IMG/VR virus record: IMGVR_UViG_3300010885_087765
Span: 1 to 23,596 of that record
Length of the DNA stretch: 23,596 nucleotides
Strand: one strand, 5' to 3'
Source of the DNA: a virus
Shown: positions 1 to 8,687 of the stretch, piece by piece
Position numbering within the stretch: the first letter of the stretch is position 1
Layout of the letters: each line of letters opens with the position of its first letter
The notes under the pieces: model-generated
The model's database searches: none
Told to the model about the DNA's origin: nothing
What the model saw: the letters and a program-made list of their open reading frames with translations, nothing else
Position numbers and translations under genes: made by a program

Positions 1-1
1 A

Positions 2-2329
2 TCTGCGGCAATTATTCTTTCAACTATGGCTGCAATAACACTTGCAATATTACCTACAATATTACTTTCATATTTATTTGATGATGATGATAATAAAGAA
101 ATAAAAAAACCAAGTGATCGTTCCGATAGACTCTTTAGAGTATTAGGATTTAAACGACCTAAAAAACTGGTGAAAGGTTGGGATTATTATACACATGTAT
201 TTGATGGTTTAACATCTTTTTTTAATCCTTTCAATTTATTCTCTAGTTATGGATACTATATAATTTTGTGTAGATCAATTGTAAGAGATGTTTTAGACAT
301 AATTGATCTTTATCCAAAGGGAACAGATAAAATAGAATATTGGGATAATGTCATATCAGCAGATTCATTAAAAATAATATCAACGTCAAAATTAGTTTCT
401 GCTGTTAATTTATTCGTATCTATTGCTGATCTTAATGATACGGAAAAAGCTCCATATTCTTTAAATAGTCGTAAAAAAAGAATGCATTATCCAGGTATTT
501 CTCATATGTTTGATGATTTACCAATTATTTCTTATGCAGACATAGAATTTTCTAATGAAGTTAAAAATAGGATTATACTTGAAGCAGAAATTAATGCTGA
601 GTATAATAACCACGACGGATCAATTCCTTTTTATATTCAAGACTTAAGAAATGGTGAATTTATTAATTTTAGGGCAACTTTATCTGATTTTTCTGAGACA
701 TATAGTCCACAATGGGCTGAAGAACAATATTTTGGTAGAATAGATCCTATTAAAACGTATAAATCAACAACTAGAAAAATTAACCTTTCATTTAAAATTT
801 TTTCTACATCAGAAGCTGATCATCAGGTTATGTGGCAAAAAATAGATGGTTTAACTTCATTAGTTTATCCAACAATCACAGAAAAAAGAAGAACAAAATT
901 TCAGGTAGGTAATAAAGAAATTTTTATTGATTCGCCTTATTCAACACAAATAAAAACACAACCATTAATAAGAATTAAAATTGGCGATTTAATACAAAAT
1001 AATATAGGTGATATATCACCTAATGTAAGTGATATCATTTCTTATCATTCTGGTACTCCTACTTCTACTTCTACTTCTTCTACTTCTTCTGCCTCTTCTA
1101 CCTCTTCTGCCTCTTCTGCTATTACACTACCTGAAAGTGTAATTGGCCCCCCTCCGGCCCATAAAGAACTAAGAAAAGCATATGATAGATTTTCAATGCA
1201 AAATTTTCTTTTAAATAATTCTTCTTTAAAAGATGTAAAAGATGCGTTTGAAAAGGAAATTATTATAATGAACTCTCATTCTGGATTTATTCCACTAAAT
1301 TGGCAGTTTTATGAAAAGTGGAATAAACGTGTACCTCTGAGAAAAGTTGACCAACAACTTACATCTTATGGAGGCTTGATGGCTCAAGAATGTTGGAAGA
1401 TGTCGAGAGATAAAAACGTTAATATTGGCCTTAAAAAAATGATTAATAAAAAGAATTCAGATCAAAGTTTATCGGATTTTTTATTATATTTTAACACTAC
1501 AAAGTCAAAACTTGGTAAATTATTATATATTTCATATGGAAATGAAGTATTAATTGAAGATTCAGATAAATTTAAGGGTAAAACGAAGGGTGAAATTTAT
1601 GGTTATTTTGAACTTGATAGAGGAACAATCACTAATAAATTAAGTTACCATCGTACAAAATTTTTAGAGCTATGGGATTGGCAAAAATTTGGTAATACGG
1701 CTATTTTAAGTACAGAAATAGACGCGTTTTTTGAAGCTGTTACTGAAAGTTACATGGGCCCCACCGGTACTGGCTATTATGCAATAGAATTAAAAGGTTT
1801 ACAAATTGATCAAATAAAAGCAAAAGCAAATCAAAAATTTAACAATTTAGTACAAAATATAACAGTAACAGATGAAATAAAAAAACCTTCCGCCAACCGC
1901 TCCCCCCCCCAACCACAATCACAATCACTTTTAGACAAAGGTACTGCTGCGGCTATGAAACAAACAGAAGAGGCTAAAGAAGAGGCTAGAAAAAAAGAAG
2001 AAGCAAATCAAAAATTTCTCAGCGCCACGGAAAAAACTGTTGTGGACGCGCAAGCCGCAACAACTTTTCTAAAAGATTTTGAATCAATAGAAAAAAATCC
2101 AATTTATAAGGCAATAATGAATAATTATGGTATGGGAGCCCCAGCTTATATTGATAGTTTATCATATAAAATAATTGAAGGGTTCCCTTGGGAAATTAGA
2201 CCGTGGGAAGGGGCCGGTATAAAACCTAAAATTATTGATGTTTCTATGGAATTAACAATAATTCATGATTTTATACCATATTCTGAAATAACACCCACAA
2301 ACACTGCAACTCAATATTATAAAAAATGA
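2..2329 (+). CDS. Tail-tube/baseplate structural protein, 5' partial
   Basis: The frame is open to the window edge and the first ATG (26) lies inside a hydrophobic stretch, so the gene probably starts upstream. At least 775 residues are encoded. From the ATG, residues 1-20 are hydrophobic. About 215-290 hold a block (QYFGRIDPIKTYKSTTRKI, then SFKIFS) that resembles tail-tube-like baseplate proteins of contractile-tailed phages such as the T4 gp48/gp54 group; this is recalled resemblance, not a search. A Ser/Thr/Ala linker (about 345-370) and a Pro/Gln segment with an Ala/Glu/Lys-rich probable coiled coil (about 625-665) separate the domains. The C-terminus ends in a second beta-rich tail-like block (about 710-760). 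It overlaps the next baseplate gene by 4 bp, which fits a co-translated tail operon. The structural role is fairly sure; the exact T4 equivalent is not. Confidence 0.6.
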   Translation, partial: SAAIILSTMAAITLAILPTILLSYLFDDDDNKEIKKPSDRSDRLFRVLGFKRPKKLVKGWDYYTHVFDGLTSFFNPFNLFSSYGYYIILCRSIVRDVLDIIDLYPKGTDKIEYWDNVISADSLKIISTSKLVSAVNLFVSIADLNDTEKAPYSLNSRKKRMHYPGISHMFDDLPIISYADIEFSNEVKNRIILEAEINAEYNNHDGSIPFYIQDLRNGEFINFRATLSDFSETYSPQWAEEQYFGRIDPIKTYKSTTRKINLSFKIFSTSEADHQVMWQKIDGLTSLVYPTITEKRRTKFQVGNKEIFIDSPYSTQIKTQPLIRIKIGDLIQNNIGDISPNVSDIISYHSGTPTSTSTSSTSSASSTSSASSAITLPESVIGPPPAHKELRKAYDRFSMQNFLLNNSSLKDVKDAFEKEIIIMNSHSGFIPLNWQFYEKWNKRVPLRKVDQQLTSYGGLMAQECWKMSRDKNVNIGLKKMINKKNSDQSLSDFLLYFNTTKSKLGKLLYISYGNEVLIEDSDKFKGKTKGEIYGYFELDRGTITNKLSYHRTKFLELWDWQKFGNTAILSTEIDAFFEAVTESYMGPTGTGYYAIELKGLQIDQIKAKANQKFNNLVQNITVTDEIKKPSANRSPPQPQSQSLLDKGTAAAMKQTEEAKEEARKKEEANQKFLSATEKTVVDAQAATTFLKDFESIEKNPIYKAIMNNYGMGAPAYIDSLSYKIIEGFPWEIRPWEGAGIKPKIIDVSMELTIIHDFIPYSEITPTNTATQYYKK
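1055..1119 (+). repeat. Pyrimidine-rich microsatellite coding a Ser/Thr linker
   Basis: Imperfect tandem ACTTCT/TCTTCT/GCCTCT units stay in frame and encode a Ser/Thr/Ala-rich linker. The tract is followed by a GC-rich Pro islet at about 1144-1159, unusual for this AT-rich gene. It probably marks a flexible inter-domain hinge and a slippage-prone site. Confidence 0.7.
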
Positions 2330-2619
2330 CATTTTGGAGATATAAAGGAACAAAAGTTTATAATAGAAATGTTCTTGGAACGTTTTCTGGTCATATTTTA
2401 ATTAGAAATGCCATTGATAATGGCACACTTTCATATAACGAAATATACATTCGAGAAGGTGAAAGATTGGATATTATTTCAGCACAAGAATATGGCGATT
2501 CTAGTTATTGGTGGATTATTGCTGCTGCATCAAAAATAGGTTGGACACTCCAAGTAACTGGGGGAACGATTCTTAAAATACCAGATTTGGAATCAACCTT
2601 AACGTTGGTTTATAAATGA
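2326..2619 (+). CDS. LysM-like baseplate protein (gp53/gpX-like)
   Basis: A 97-aa protein. Residues about 38-90 follow the LysM-like pattern of phage baseplate proteins: an 'IREGERLDIIS' strand, then 'YGDSSYWWIIAAAS', then a Gly/Thr turn and 'LKIPDL'. In T4 gp53 and in P2-type gpX this fold joins baseplate pieces or binds peptidoglycan. It overlaps the upstream tail gene by 4 bp (ATGA), so translation is probably coupled. It is shorter than T4 gp53 (about 196 aa), keeping mainly the LysM-like part. The domain call is confident; the choice between gp53 and gpX is inference. Confidence 0.6.
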   Translation: MTFWRYKGTKVYNRNVLGTFSGHILIRNAIDNGTLSYNEIYIREGERLDIISAQEYGDSSYWWIIAAASKIGWTLQVTGGTILKIPDLESTLTLVYK

Positions 2620-2630
2620 TCTGAAAATTT

Positions 2631-2659
2631 TTGACAAATTTTCTCATAAGTTGTATAAT
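2631..2659 (+). promoter_or_regulatory. Consensus sigma70 promoter
   Basis: TTGACA at 2631-2636 and TATAAT at 2654-2659 are both perfect, with a 17-bp spacer. Transcription would begin near 2666, giving about 60 nt of leader before the baseplate gene at 2725. It is the only perfect bacterial promoter I found in the phage part, so host RNA polymerase probably reads it. Confidence 0.75.
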
Positions 2660-2687
2660 TATTTTGGCGCTTTATTTTAAATGTCCG

Positions 2688-2720
2688 AGAGTATGTTGAC
2701 AACACACTCTGAACTTTTTT
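2688..2720 (+). terminator. Leader hairpin with U-tract (attenuator-like)
   Basis: AGAGTATGTT (2688-2697) pairs with AACACACTCT (2701-2710) with one mismatch and a GAC loop, followed by GAAC and six T. It lies between the promoter at 2631 and the start codon at 2725, so it could stop or modulate early host transcription. The 3-nt loop and single mismatch make it moderate in strength. Confidence 0.45.
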
Positions 2721-2724
2721 CGAA

Positions 2725-5310
2725 ATGTCTAAATTTGTTTCATTGGATTCAAACATAATGTCAAATAATAAACCCGATTTTAAATTATTTAATGAAATTT
2801 TTAATCTTAGAAACCCGGCGAATATTTTACAAGGAATTTTAGCAAATCCTGAAGAAATTGAATTTTATAAAAATATTTTAAACACAGAATCTACTTTTTT
2901 AACCACTAATGAATTATTTAACTCGTTAGATCACCACGAGATTAAAAATATAAGGATTTATAAAAGTGAATTACCTAATACAGAAAAAATATATTCATCA
3001 ATTATTGTTGAACCTTTAAAAGATTCTAAAAATGTGTCATTTTTTGATAGATCTATTAAAGATATAACAAATCTTGACTTGTTTTTTAACGCGATTCCAA
3101 CAATTGAATTAGCACAATTAGTTCCATATCTTAGTATAAAATTTATGTTTAAAGTTAATGAAAATGAAAATGAAAATGAAAGTGAAAATGAATATGATTC
3201 ATATCCTTCACTACAAAATTTTTTAACATTAGATATTAATAATCCTATAACGACTGCTATGAATAGGGCACAAGTATATGATACAAAAGATCCTGCGTTT
3301 GAAGAATATACTGGCATGAAAAAAGTGGCGTTGGCGGGAAAATATTTTATTACAGATGAATCAATCTATACAAGTCCAGCAATATTAAGTGATAATTTTA
3401 AACCTTTAATGTCTATTTCAAAAATTGATATAAAAGTAACACCCACAGTTGATTATGCAGTAGCGTTTGAAGAATTTAATTTATCATTAACTGTTCACGA
3501 TAGAACAAAACTTGGTAAATTTCCTCATTTATTTGGTGTTGAATATAGGGATCAGGTTTTTGCAATAATAGAATATGGATGGTCACATCCCGGAGATTAT
3601 ACAACTGATCATTATGCTTATTTTTTTAACAAAGTTCTTAGAAAAAAAAGTGTTTGTAAATTAACAAATGCTTCATATAATTTTGATGAAATTGGTCAAA
3701 TTAAAGCAGATATTAAATTACATACAATGGGCTCTGAAAGTTTATTTGTAACACAATTTCATAAAGAGTCGGGTGTTATAATGGCAGAACAAAGATTAAA
3801 AACATTAAGTAGCTCAATAAAAAAGTTTTTAAATAAATCAGAATTTCCAGTTGGATTAAGGGGGTCAATGTTATTACAATCATTATCTTCAGGCACTGTT
3901 GAAAAAATAGATGATAAAGATAAAGAAGAATTAAACAAATTTATTTCTTCTTTAGAAAAAGCCACACCAAAAAATGTAGATTCAATTAAAGAATTAAAGA
4001 AAGCTATTGACGATTATAAAAAGCACTTAGGAAATCCTAGTGCATCAAGAAAATTTGCAATAAATCAGATTATATCAAATTCGTTTACCAGCTTTCAAAA
4101 GTGGTTGACTGGGTACAGGATAAAAAATAAATATAAAATTGACTCAAATAGTAGTAAAAAGGGCGACGTTTACTTACATGAAGTATTCACTTATTTTGTT
4201 TCGAAATCTTTGTTAGAAATAGAAACACGGGTAGCAAATGAGGTTCAAATGATTTATTATAATTTTAGTAATGAATCAATTCCTGATGTTATAGATTGTT
4301 CAATTGGAAATTTTATGATTTTTCAAAATGATTTGAAAAAAATTATTTTAAATAACAAAGAAATGCATAATTATTCAATTGAGCAATTTATTAATTTAAT
4401 TTTGCAAAAATTTGTCGGTGATTTAAAAACTCCATTTTACGGACTTTCTGAAAGAAACGAAAGTATATATTCTGATGCAGAAAAAGTAGCGTCTAAAGCA
4501 ATATCAGATTTTAATAAGAATGTAGAAAAAAAACTTAAAACATATAAAGAAAATGGTGTTGAAATTAAAGAACCGAAAGTTGTATTTAGGATAGAAAATT
4601 TAAATAGCATTATAAGAATTCATATATTTGATCAAACAAAAATTTTAAATTTAACACCTTTTGTTGAAGAACAAAAATTATTAAATAATCTTCTTAAAAA
4701 TAAAGATGGGGCACAAAAATTAGCTGAAATTGAAGCAAACAAAGTTTTATTAAATAAAGAACCAAAAACATTTAATGAGTTAAAAAATAGATATAAAAAG
4801 TTATACCCAGGTATAAATTTAAATGGGTCATCAACAAACGTTGTAAAAACATTCCAATTATCAAATTCAATGGATCCGGCAACTACGACTCATTTAATAT
4901 TACAAAATCAAAAGAAGAATGATAACAGGGCCCAATCAGGTGATGAACCTGAACACAACAAAATAGATAAAATAGATAATTTATATAAAAAAATGATACC
5001 TGGAAAAATTACAATGCAAACATTGGGATTTCCAATTGCTGATGTTCATCAAACATTTTTTGTTGATTTAGATACTGGCACAGACGTTGATGATATTTAT
5101 AATATTATATCTGTAAGTCATTCAATAGAGGCAGGTTCATTTAAAACTAATCTTGAACTTGCAAATGCAGATAGTTTTGGATCACATACAAACATTTACA
5201 GTCAAATTAGAAGAATTGAGAGTATTGTTAAAGGTAATATTGTTGTTTATAAACAAGAAGATTTTTCTGCAGCACCTAAAAATGCTGCTGGCGCGAAGAA
5301 GTTAAAATAA
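2725..5310 (+). CDS. Baseplate hub-like structural protein
   Basis: An 861-aa protein without signal peptide or membrane segment. An acidic Asn/Glu run sits at about residues 147-156. Residues about 225-340 form a beta-rich block (LSISKIDIKVTP ... EYGWSHPG) and about 765-835 a C-terminal block (GFPIADVHQTFFVDLDTGTD, then YNIISVSHSIEAGSFKTNL). The latter has the pattern of baseplate hub proteins (gp27/gpD type), where a barrel domain reads '...tgtd.d..Y.I..v.H.i..g.F.t.l'. The middle is Lys/Glu-rich and helical. Placement after two tail genes supports a tail role. No clear ribosome site precedes ATG 2725; ATG 2758 is an alternative. The function class is probable; the exact homologue is inferred. 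Confidence 0.55.
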   Translation: MSKFVSLDSNIMSNNKPDFKLFNEIFNLRNPANILQGILANPEEIEFYKNILNTESTFLTTNELFNSLDHHEIKNIRIYKSELPNTEKIYSSIIVEPLKDSKNVSFFDRSIKDITNLDLFFNAIPTIELAQLVPYLSIKFMFKVNENENENESENEYDSYPSLQNFLTLDINNPITTAMNRAQVYDTKDPAFEEYTGMKKVALAGKYFITDESIYTSPAILSDNFKPLMSISKIDIKVTPTVDYAVAFEEFNLSLTVHDRTKLGKFPHLFGVEYRDQVFAIIEYGWSHPGDYTTDHYAYFFNKVLRKKSVCKLTNASYNFDEIGQIKADIKLHTMGSESLFVTQFHKESGVIMAEQRLKTLSSSIKKFLNKSEFPVGLRGSMLLQSLSSGTVEKIDDKDKEELNKFISSLEKATPKNVDSIKELKKAIDDYKKHLGNPSASRKFAINQIISNSFTSFQKWLTGYRIKNKYKIDSNSSKKGDVYLHEVFTYFVSKSLLEIETRVANEVQMIYYNFSNESIPDVIDCSIGNFMIFQNDLKKIILNNKEMHNYSIEQFINLILQKFVGDLKTPFYGLSERNESIYSDAEKVASKAISDFNKNVEKKLKTYKENGVEIKEPKVVFRIENLNSIIRIHIFDQTKILNLTPFVEEQKLLNNLLKNKDGAQKLAEIEANKVLLNKEPKTFNELKNRYKKLYPGINLNGSSTNVVKTFQLSNSMDPATTTHLILQNQKKNDNRAQSGDEPEHNKIDKIDNLYKKMIPGKITMQTLGFPIADVHQTFFVDLDTGTDVDDIYNIISVSHSIEAGSFKTNLELANADSFGSHTNIYSQIRRIESIVKGNIVVYKQEDFSAAPKNAAGAKKLK

Positions 5311-5354
5311 TTGTTAAATTGAACTTCGTATAAACTCGTAATAGATTATAATAT

Positions 5355-6533
5355 GTGAATCAATTTACTATTGATAAAAAATTTCTTGGCACCGAAAAAA
5401 ATCTTTTAGTGTCAGATAAAATGAAATGGGTTGATGAATCTTTACAGAATCATTATAATGGCGATTCATCAAATCTTGATATGTTATTTAAACTTTCAAA
5501 AATTGACTGTCCAACACAACCTAAAAATATAATTGATAGTATTAATATTGTTTTAAAAAATCATGAGTGTGATTATATTCAATGGAAAAAATTTGTTGGA
5601 AATGATTTTTACAAAATATGGTTAACAGAAAACGTTTCAAAAATTCGTAAAATATTTGAAAATGAAGAAATATTAAAATATTATAATGAATCTTGGGAAA
5701 AACATACAAAATTATTTGATTCATTACAAAAAGCCAAGATTAATTCAGAAAAGTTAAGATTATATCTTAGTTTAGAAAAAACAAATAAACACGTATTAAC
5801 GTCATTTTTCCCTGGGGCTGATGGATATGCACCAATATCTGTCTATAATAGGTTAGATACTCGTACAGGTAGATTAACGGTAAATAAAGGTCCTTCTATA
5901 TTGACATTAAAAAAAGAATGGCGTGATATTATAATACCATCATCAAGTGATCGAAAAATTCTCTCGGTTGATTTCTCGTCCCTAGAAGCAAGGATTGCAT
6001 ATGGTCTTAAGAATAAAGATAAACCTGCTGATGATATCTACGAACATATCAGAGAATTATTAGGAAATAATTTTACTCGTAGTCAAGTAAAAATTGCAAC
6101 AATTTCACTTCTTTATGGAATGAATGAAGGAAATTTAGTTGCCACGTTAGGTGGAAAAGAACAGGCAAAAACTTTATTAAAAGAAATTAAAAAGATCTTT
6201 AAAATAAAAGCTATAGAAGAAGAATTAAGAGGAAAGGTTAGTGGAGGAACAATTAAAAATTATTTTGGAAGGGTAATTGAAATTCCTGAAGACAGATTGA
6301 TAATAAATTCTTATATTCAATCAACGGGTGTTGAAATTGCATTACATGGATTTTCTAACCTAATTGTTGCGCTAAAAGACACAGATGTACGACCTCTTTA
6401 TATTTTACACGATGCATTGATTCTTGATGTTCCTAATTATGTAAACCTAAATGAAACAAGATATAAAGATTCTGTTGAACAAATACCAAACTGGAATATA
6501 AGATTTCCAGTACAGATAACAAATTTTTATTAA
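5355..6533 (+). CDS. Family A DNA polymerase, polymerase domain only
   Basis: A 392-aa DNA polymerase of the PolA family carrying only thumb, palm and fingers. Visible motifs are TGRLTV (about 173), motif A SVDFSSLEARI (about 205, catalytic Asp and steric-gate Glu), motif B RSQVK...LLYG (about 242) and motif C HDALILDV (about 351, second catalytic Asp). There is no 3'-5' exonuclease domain; full PolA-type phage enzymes are usually 600-900 aa. The N-terminal 150 residues are helical and unassigned. The start is GTG (5355), with no in-frame ATG before residue 23 and no clear ribosome site. The HD gene follows after 7 bp, so they are probably one operon. It is likely the replicative polymerase, with any proofreading subunit outside this window. 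The family call is firm. Confidence 0.88.
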   Translation: MNQFTIDKKFLGTEKNLLVSDKMKWVDESLQNHYNGDSSNLDMLFKLSKIDCPTQPKNIIDSINIVLKNHECDYIQWKKFVGNDFYKIWLTENVSKIRKIFENEEILKYYNESWEKHTKLFDSLQKAKINSEKLRLYLSLEKTNKHVLTSFFPGADGYAPISVYNRLDTRTGRLTVNKGPSILTLKKEWRDIIIPSSSDRKILSVDFSSLEARIAYGLKNKDKPADDIYEHIRELLGNNFTRSQVKIATISLLYGMNEGNLVATLGGKEQAKTLLKEIKKIFKIKAIEEELRGKVSGGTIKNYFGRVIEIPEDRLIINSYIQSTGVEIALHGFSNLIVALKDTDVRPLYILHDALILDVPNYVNLNETRYKDSVEQIPNWNIRFPVQITNFY

Positions 6534-6540
6534 GGTAACA

Positions 6541-7143
6541 ATGTTAGAACCAGAAAAAATTAAAGAAAATTGGGATAAATTTGAAAATTTATGTTTTTCA
6601 TTACTTGGTCATCGTACTGGTATGAATGAATTAGTTGATTCTATCAAAGAAGAGTTAGCATTATGTCCTGCATCCGGTAGATTAGACTTTCATAATGCAT
6701 TCCCCGGCGGATTATGTGACCATTCATTAAGAGTTCTTAATAATGCAGCTAAGCTTACTAAAGAACATGGTTGGACAGGGAAGTTTTCAAAAGAAAGTCT
6801 AATATTATCTGCATTATTTCATGATGTTGGAAAAGTTGGAATGCCAACTGATAATGGTTGGATTCCATATTATATTCCACAAGAATCTGATTGGCACCGC
6901 GATAAATTAGGTGAAATATATAAACATAATGATAAATTACCCTATATGTCTGTTCCACAACGCAGTGTTTTTATTATGCAATATTTTCATATAAAACTTT
7001 CATATGATGAATATCTTGCGATATTATTAAATGATGGGTGGGTTCTTCAGGAAAATAAAGGTTATTGTCTTAAAGAACCTCCACTAGCTCACGTTATTAT
7101 GACTGCCGATTATATTTCAACATTTCAAGAAAAAAAATCATGA
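6541..7143 (+). CDS. HD-domain phosphohydrolase
   Basis: A 200-aa protein with the metal-binding HD signature: His in 'CDHSLRVLNNAAKL' (about 60), the paired 'LFHDVGKVG' (about 98) and a later Asp in 'MTADYIS' (about 190). Such proteins hydrolyse phosphoester bonds, often of nucleotides; phages often carry them near replication and nucleotide-metabolism genes. An AAGG ribosome site precedes the ATG. The stop overlaps the next start by 4 bp (ATGA). The domain is clear; the substrate is unknown, and a role in nucleotide-pool control is inference from its neighbours. Confidence 0.8.
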   Translation: MLEPEKIKENWDKFENLCFSLLGHRTGMNELVDSIKEELALCPASGRLDFHNAFPGGLCDHSLRVLNNAAKLTKEHGWTGKFSKESLILSALFHDVGKVGMPTDNGWIPYYIPQESDWHRDKLGEIYKHNDKLPYMSVPQRSVFIMQYFHIKLSYDEYLAILLNDGWVLQENKGYCLKEPPLAHVIMTADYISTFQEKKS

Positions 7144-7673
7144 ATATTAAAAAATTTATAGAAACAACAACTGAAGGACCCGTTTTATTTGTTAATTCAT
7201 TTAGAGAAAAAATAATTGATACTTTAACTAAAATTAATATGCTTGAAAATAGTATTGATTTTTTAAATAAACAACAAAAATCAATCAACATGATGTTAGG
7301 TAAATATGAAGCTTATTTTGCAACTATTCAACAGGTAAATATAAAATATCAATCAGACGTGTTACAAACAATACAAGAAGCAATTAATACAATTCCAAAA
7401 CAAGGGCCTAAAGGTTTAAAAGGTTCACAAGGCGAAATCGGTCCAGAAGGTCCAGAAGGACCTCAAGGTATCCAGGGTCCACAAGGACCACAAGGTGAAA
7501 TAGGATCACGTGGTTTACAAGGTCCGGTTGGTTTAAAAGGTGAAGATTCAAGAATAGAAGTTGAAGAATTATTATTACGAGTTTCTGAATTAAAGGATAC
7601 GATTGGAAATATTGATTTATTTCTTACGTCAGTTGCAACACAATTAAATCTTGATTGGAAAAAAATGCATTGA
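7140..7673 (+). CDS. Collagen-like repeat protein
   Basis: A 177-aa protein in three parts. Residues 1-88 are helical, with heptad-like hydrophobic spacing suggesting a trimeric coiled coil. Residues 89-136 are 16 uninterrupted Gly-X-Y triplets rich in Pro, Gln, Lys and Glu. A short helical tail (137-177) ends in DWKKMH. Collagen-like stretches in phages usually sit in fibre or whisker proteins, so a virion decoration or fibre role is likely. Oddly it is translationally coupled to an HD hydrolase and sits between the DNA polymerase and the ssDNA-binding protein rather than among tail genes. No adhesin head or signal peptide is visible. Confidence 0.75.
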   Translation: MNIKKFIETTTEGPVLFVNSFREKIIDTLTKINMLENSIDFLNKQQKSINMMLGKYEAYFATIQQVNIKYQSDVLQTIQEAINTIPKQGPKGLKGSQGEIGPEGPEGPQGIQGPQGPQGEIGSRGLQGPVGLKGEDSRIEVEELLLRVSELKDTIGNIDLFLTSVATQLNLDWKKMH

Positions 7674-7722
7674 TTTTTTTTGTGAACAAACAAAAGTTTT
7701 AGATTAAATTAAAAATGAAAGG

Positions 7723-7745
7723 ATCTCGTAAGAGATAACGTGGAG
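7723..7745 (+). promoter_or_regulatory. Leader hairpin and ribosome site before gp32-like gene
   Basis: ATCTC (7723-7727) and GAGAT (7732-7736) form a 5-bp stem with a GUAA loop, followed by GGAG (7742-7745) ten bases before the ATG. T4 gp32 represses its own mRNA by binding a leader structure upstream of the start, so an equivalent role is possible here but unproven. Confidence 0.35.
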
Positions 7746-7755
7746 TAAAAATAAA

Positions 7756-8595
7756 ATGTCGATTAATTTAGATGCCATTCGTGCAAAAGTTTCACAACTA
7801 TCAGGGTTTAATAAAGGTCGAAAAGATGTTATCTGGCGATCTGAACCTGGTGAATATGTAGTAAGACTTCTTCCTTGGAAGAATAATGATGGTCAGCCAT
7901 TTAAGGAACGATGGTTTTATTATAATATTGGCCAAGGCAGCATTCTTGCACCAAATCAATTTGGTAAGAGTGATCCAATTCAAGAACTTATTAACAAACT
8001 TCATGCTTCGGGTAAAAAAGATGATAAAGAACTTGCAAAAAAACTTTATCCAAAAATGCGAGCCTTCGCACCCGTTATTGTTCGAGGTCAAGAAGAAAAA
8101 GGCGTAATGCTTTGGTCAATGAGTAAAGGTGTTTATGCTCGACTTCTTGAATTTTTTCTAGATTCTGATATTGGTGATATTACAGATCCTAAAGAAGGAT
8201 TTGATCTTAAGGTTAAAATTCTTAAGCAACCCGGTAAAATGTATGCAGACACTGTTGTAGATCCAGCGCGGAAACAATCAAAACTTATGGAAACTGATGA
8301 TAAAATTCTTGCGTTTTTAAATACAGTACCTGATGTTGATGAGATCTATAAACTTAAAAACTATGATGATATTAAGAGACAACTAGAAGGTTGGCTTACT
8401 GGTGATCCAGAAATTAAGGATGAAACACCAGGTATATCAAAGGGTGGCGCAAATTCTTCTAACGCTCTTGATGATCTTATAAATGAGGTTTCAACAAAAC
8501 CAGTAAAAAGCGAAGTAAAATCTACACCCTTGTCTTCAAAGAAAGTTGCAGACAATCTTGATGCAGCGTTTGACGATCTTCTTAGTGATGATTAA
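7756..8595 (+). CDS. gp32-like single-stranded DNA-binding protein
   Basis: A 279-aa protein resembling T4 gp32. It has a basic N-terminus, an OB-type core with aromatic/basic strands (YVVRLLPWKN, ERWFYYNIG, VMLWSMSKGVY) and 'GFDLKVKILKQPGKMYADT', a linker rich in Ser/Lys, and an acidic tail (NLDAAFDDLLSDD) of the type that recruits replication partners. It coats ssDNA at forks and during RecA-driven recombination. T4 gp32 binds zinc through cysteines; this protein has no cysteine, so it must do without that zinc site. It has its own ribosome site (GGAG) and a terminator downstream, so it is probably strongly and separately expressed. Confidence 0.82.
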   Translation: MSINLDAIRAKVSQLSGFNKGRKDVIWRSEPGEYVVRLLPWKNNDGQPFKERWFYYNIGQGSILAPNQFGKSDPIQELINKLHASGKKDDKELAKKLYPKMRAFAPVIVRGQEEKGVMLWSMSKGVYARLLEFFLDSDIGDITDPKEGFDLKVKILKQPGKMYADTVVDPARKQSKLMETDDKILAFLNTVPDVDEIYKLKNYDDIKRQLEGWLTGDPEIKDETPGISKGGANSSNALDDLINEVSTKPVKSEVKSTPLSSKKVADNLDAAFDDLLSDD

Positions 8596-8614
8596 TTAAA
8601 AAATAAAATCAAAT

Positions 8615-8648
8615 AAAATGTCAGAATACTAATATTCTGACATTTTTT
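8615..8648 (+). terminator. Rho-independent terminator after gp32-like gene
   Basis: A perfect 14-bp stem (8615-8628 with 8633-8646, core TGTCAGAATA/TATTCTGACA, loop CTAA) ends in a T run. It would end the gp32-like transcript and separate it from recA. Confidence 0.8.
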
Positions 8649-8687
8649 ATTAAATTTTTCAAATTTCTTTAGTATAATAATTGTAAC

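Noticed and set aside
8674-8679. TATAAT as a sigma70 promoter for recA
   Set aside because: No -35 partner, and transcription would start almost at the ATG. It may be a phage-specific promoter but cannot be supported from sequence alone.
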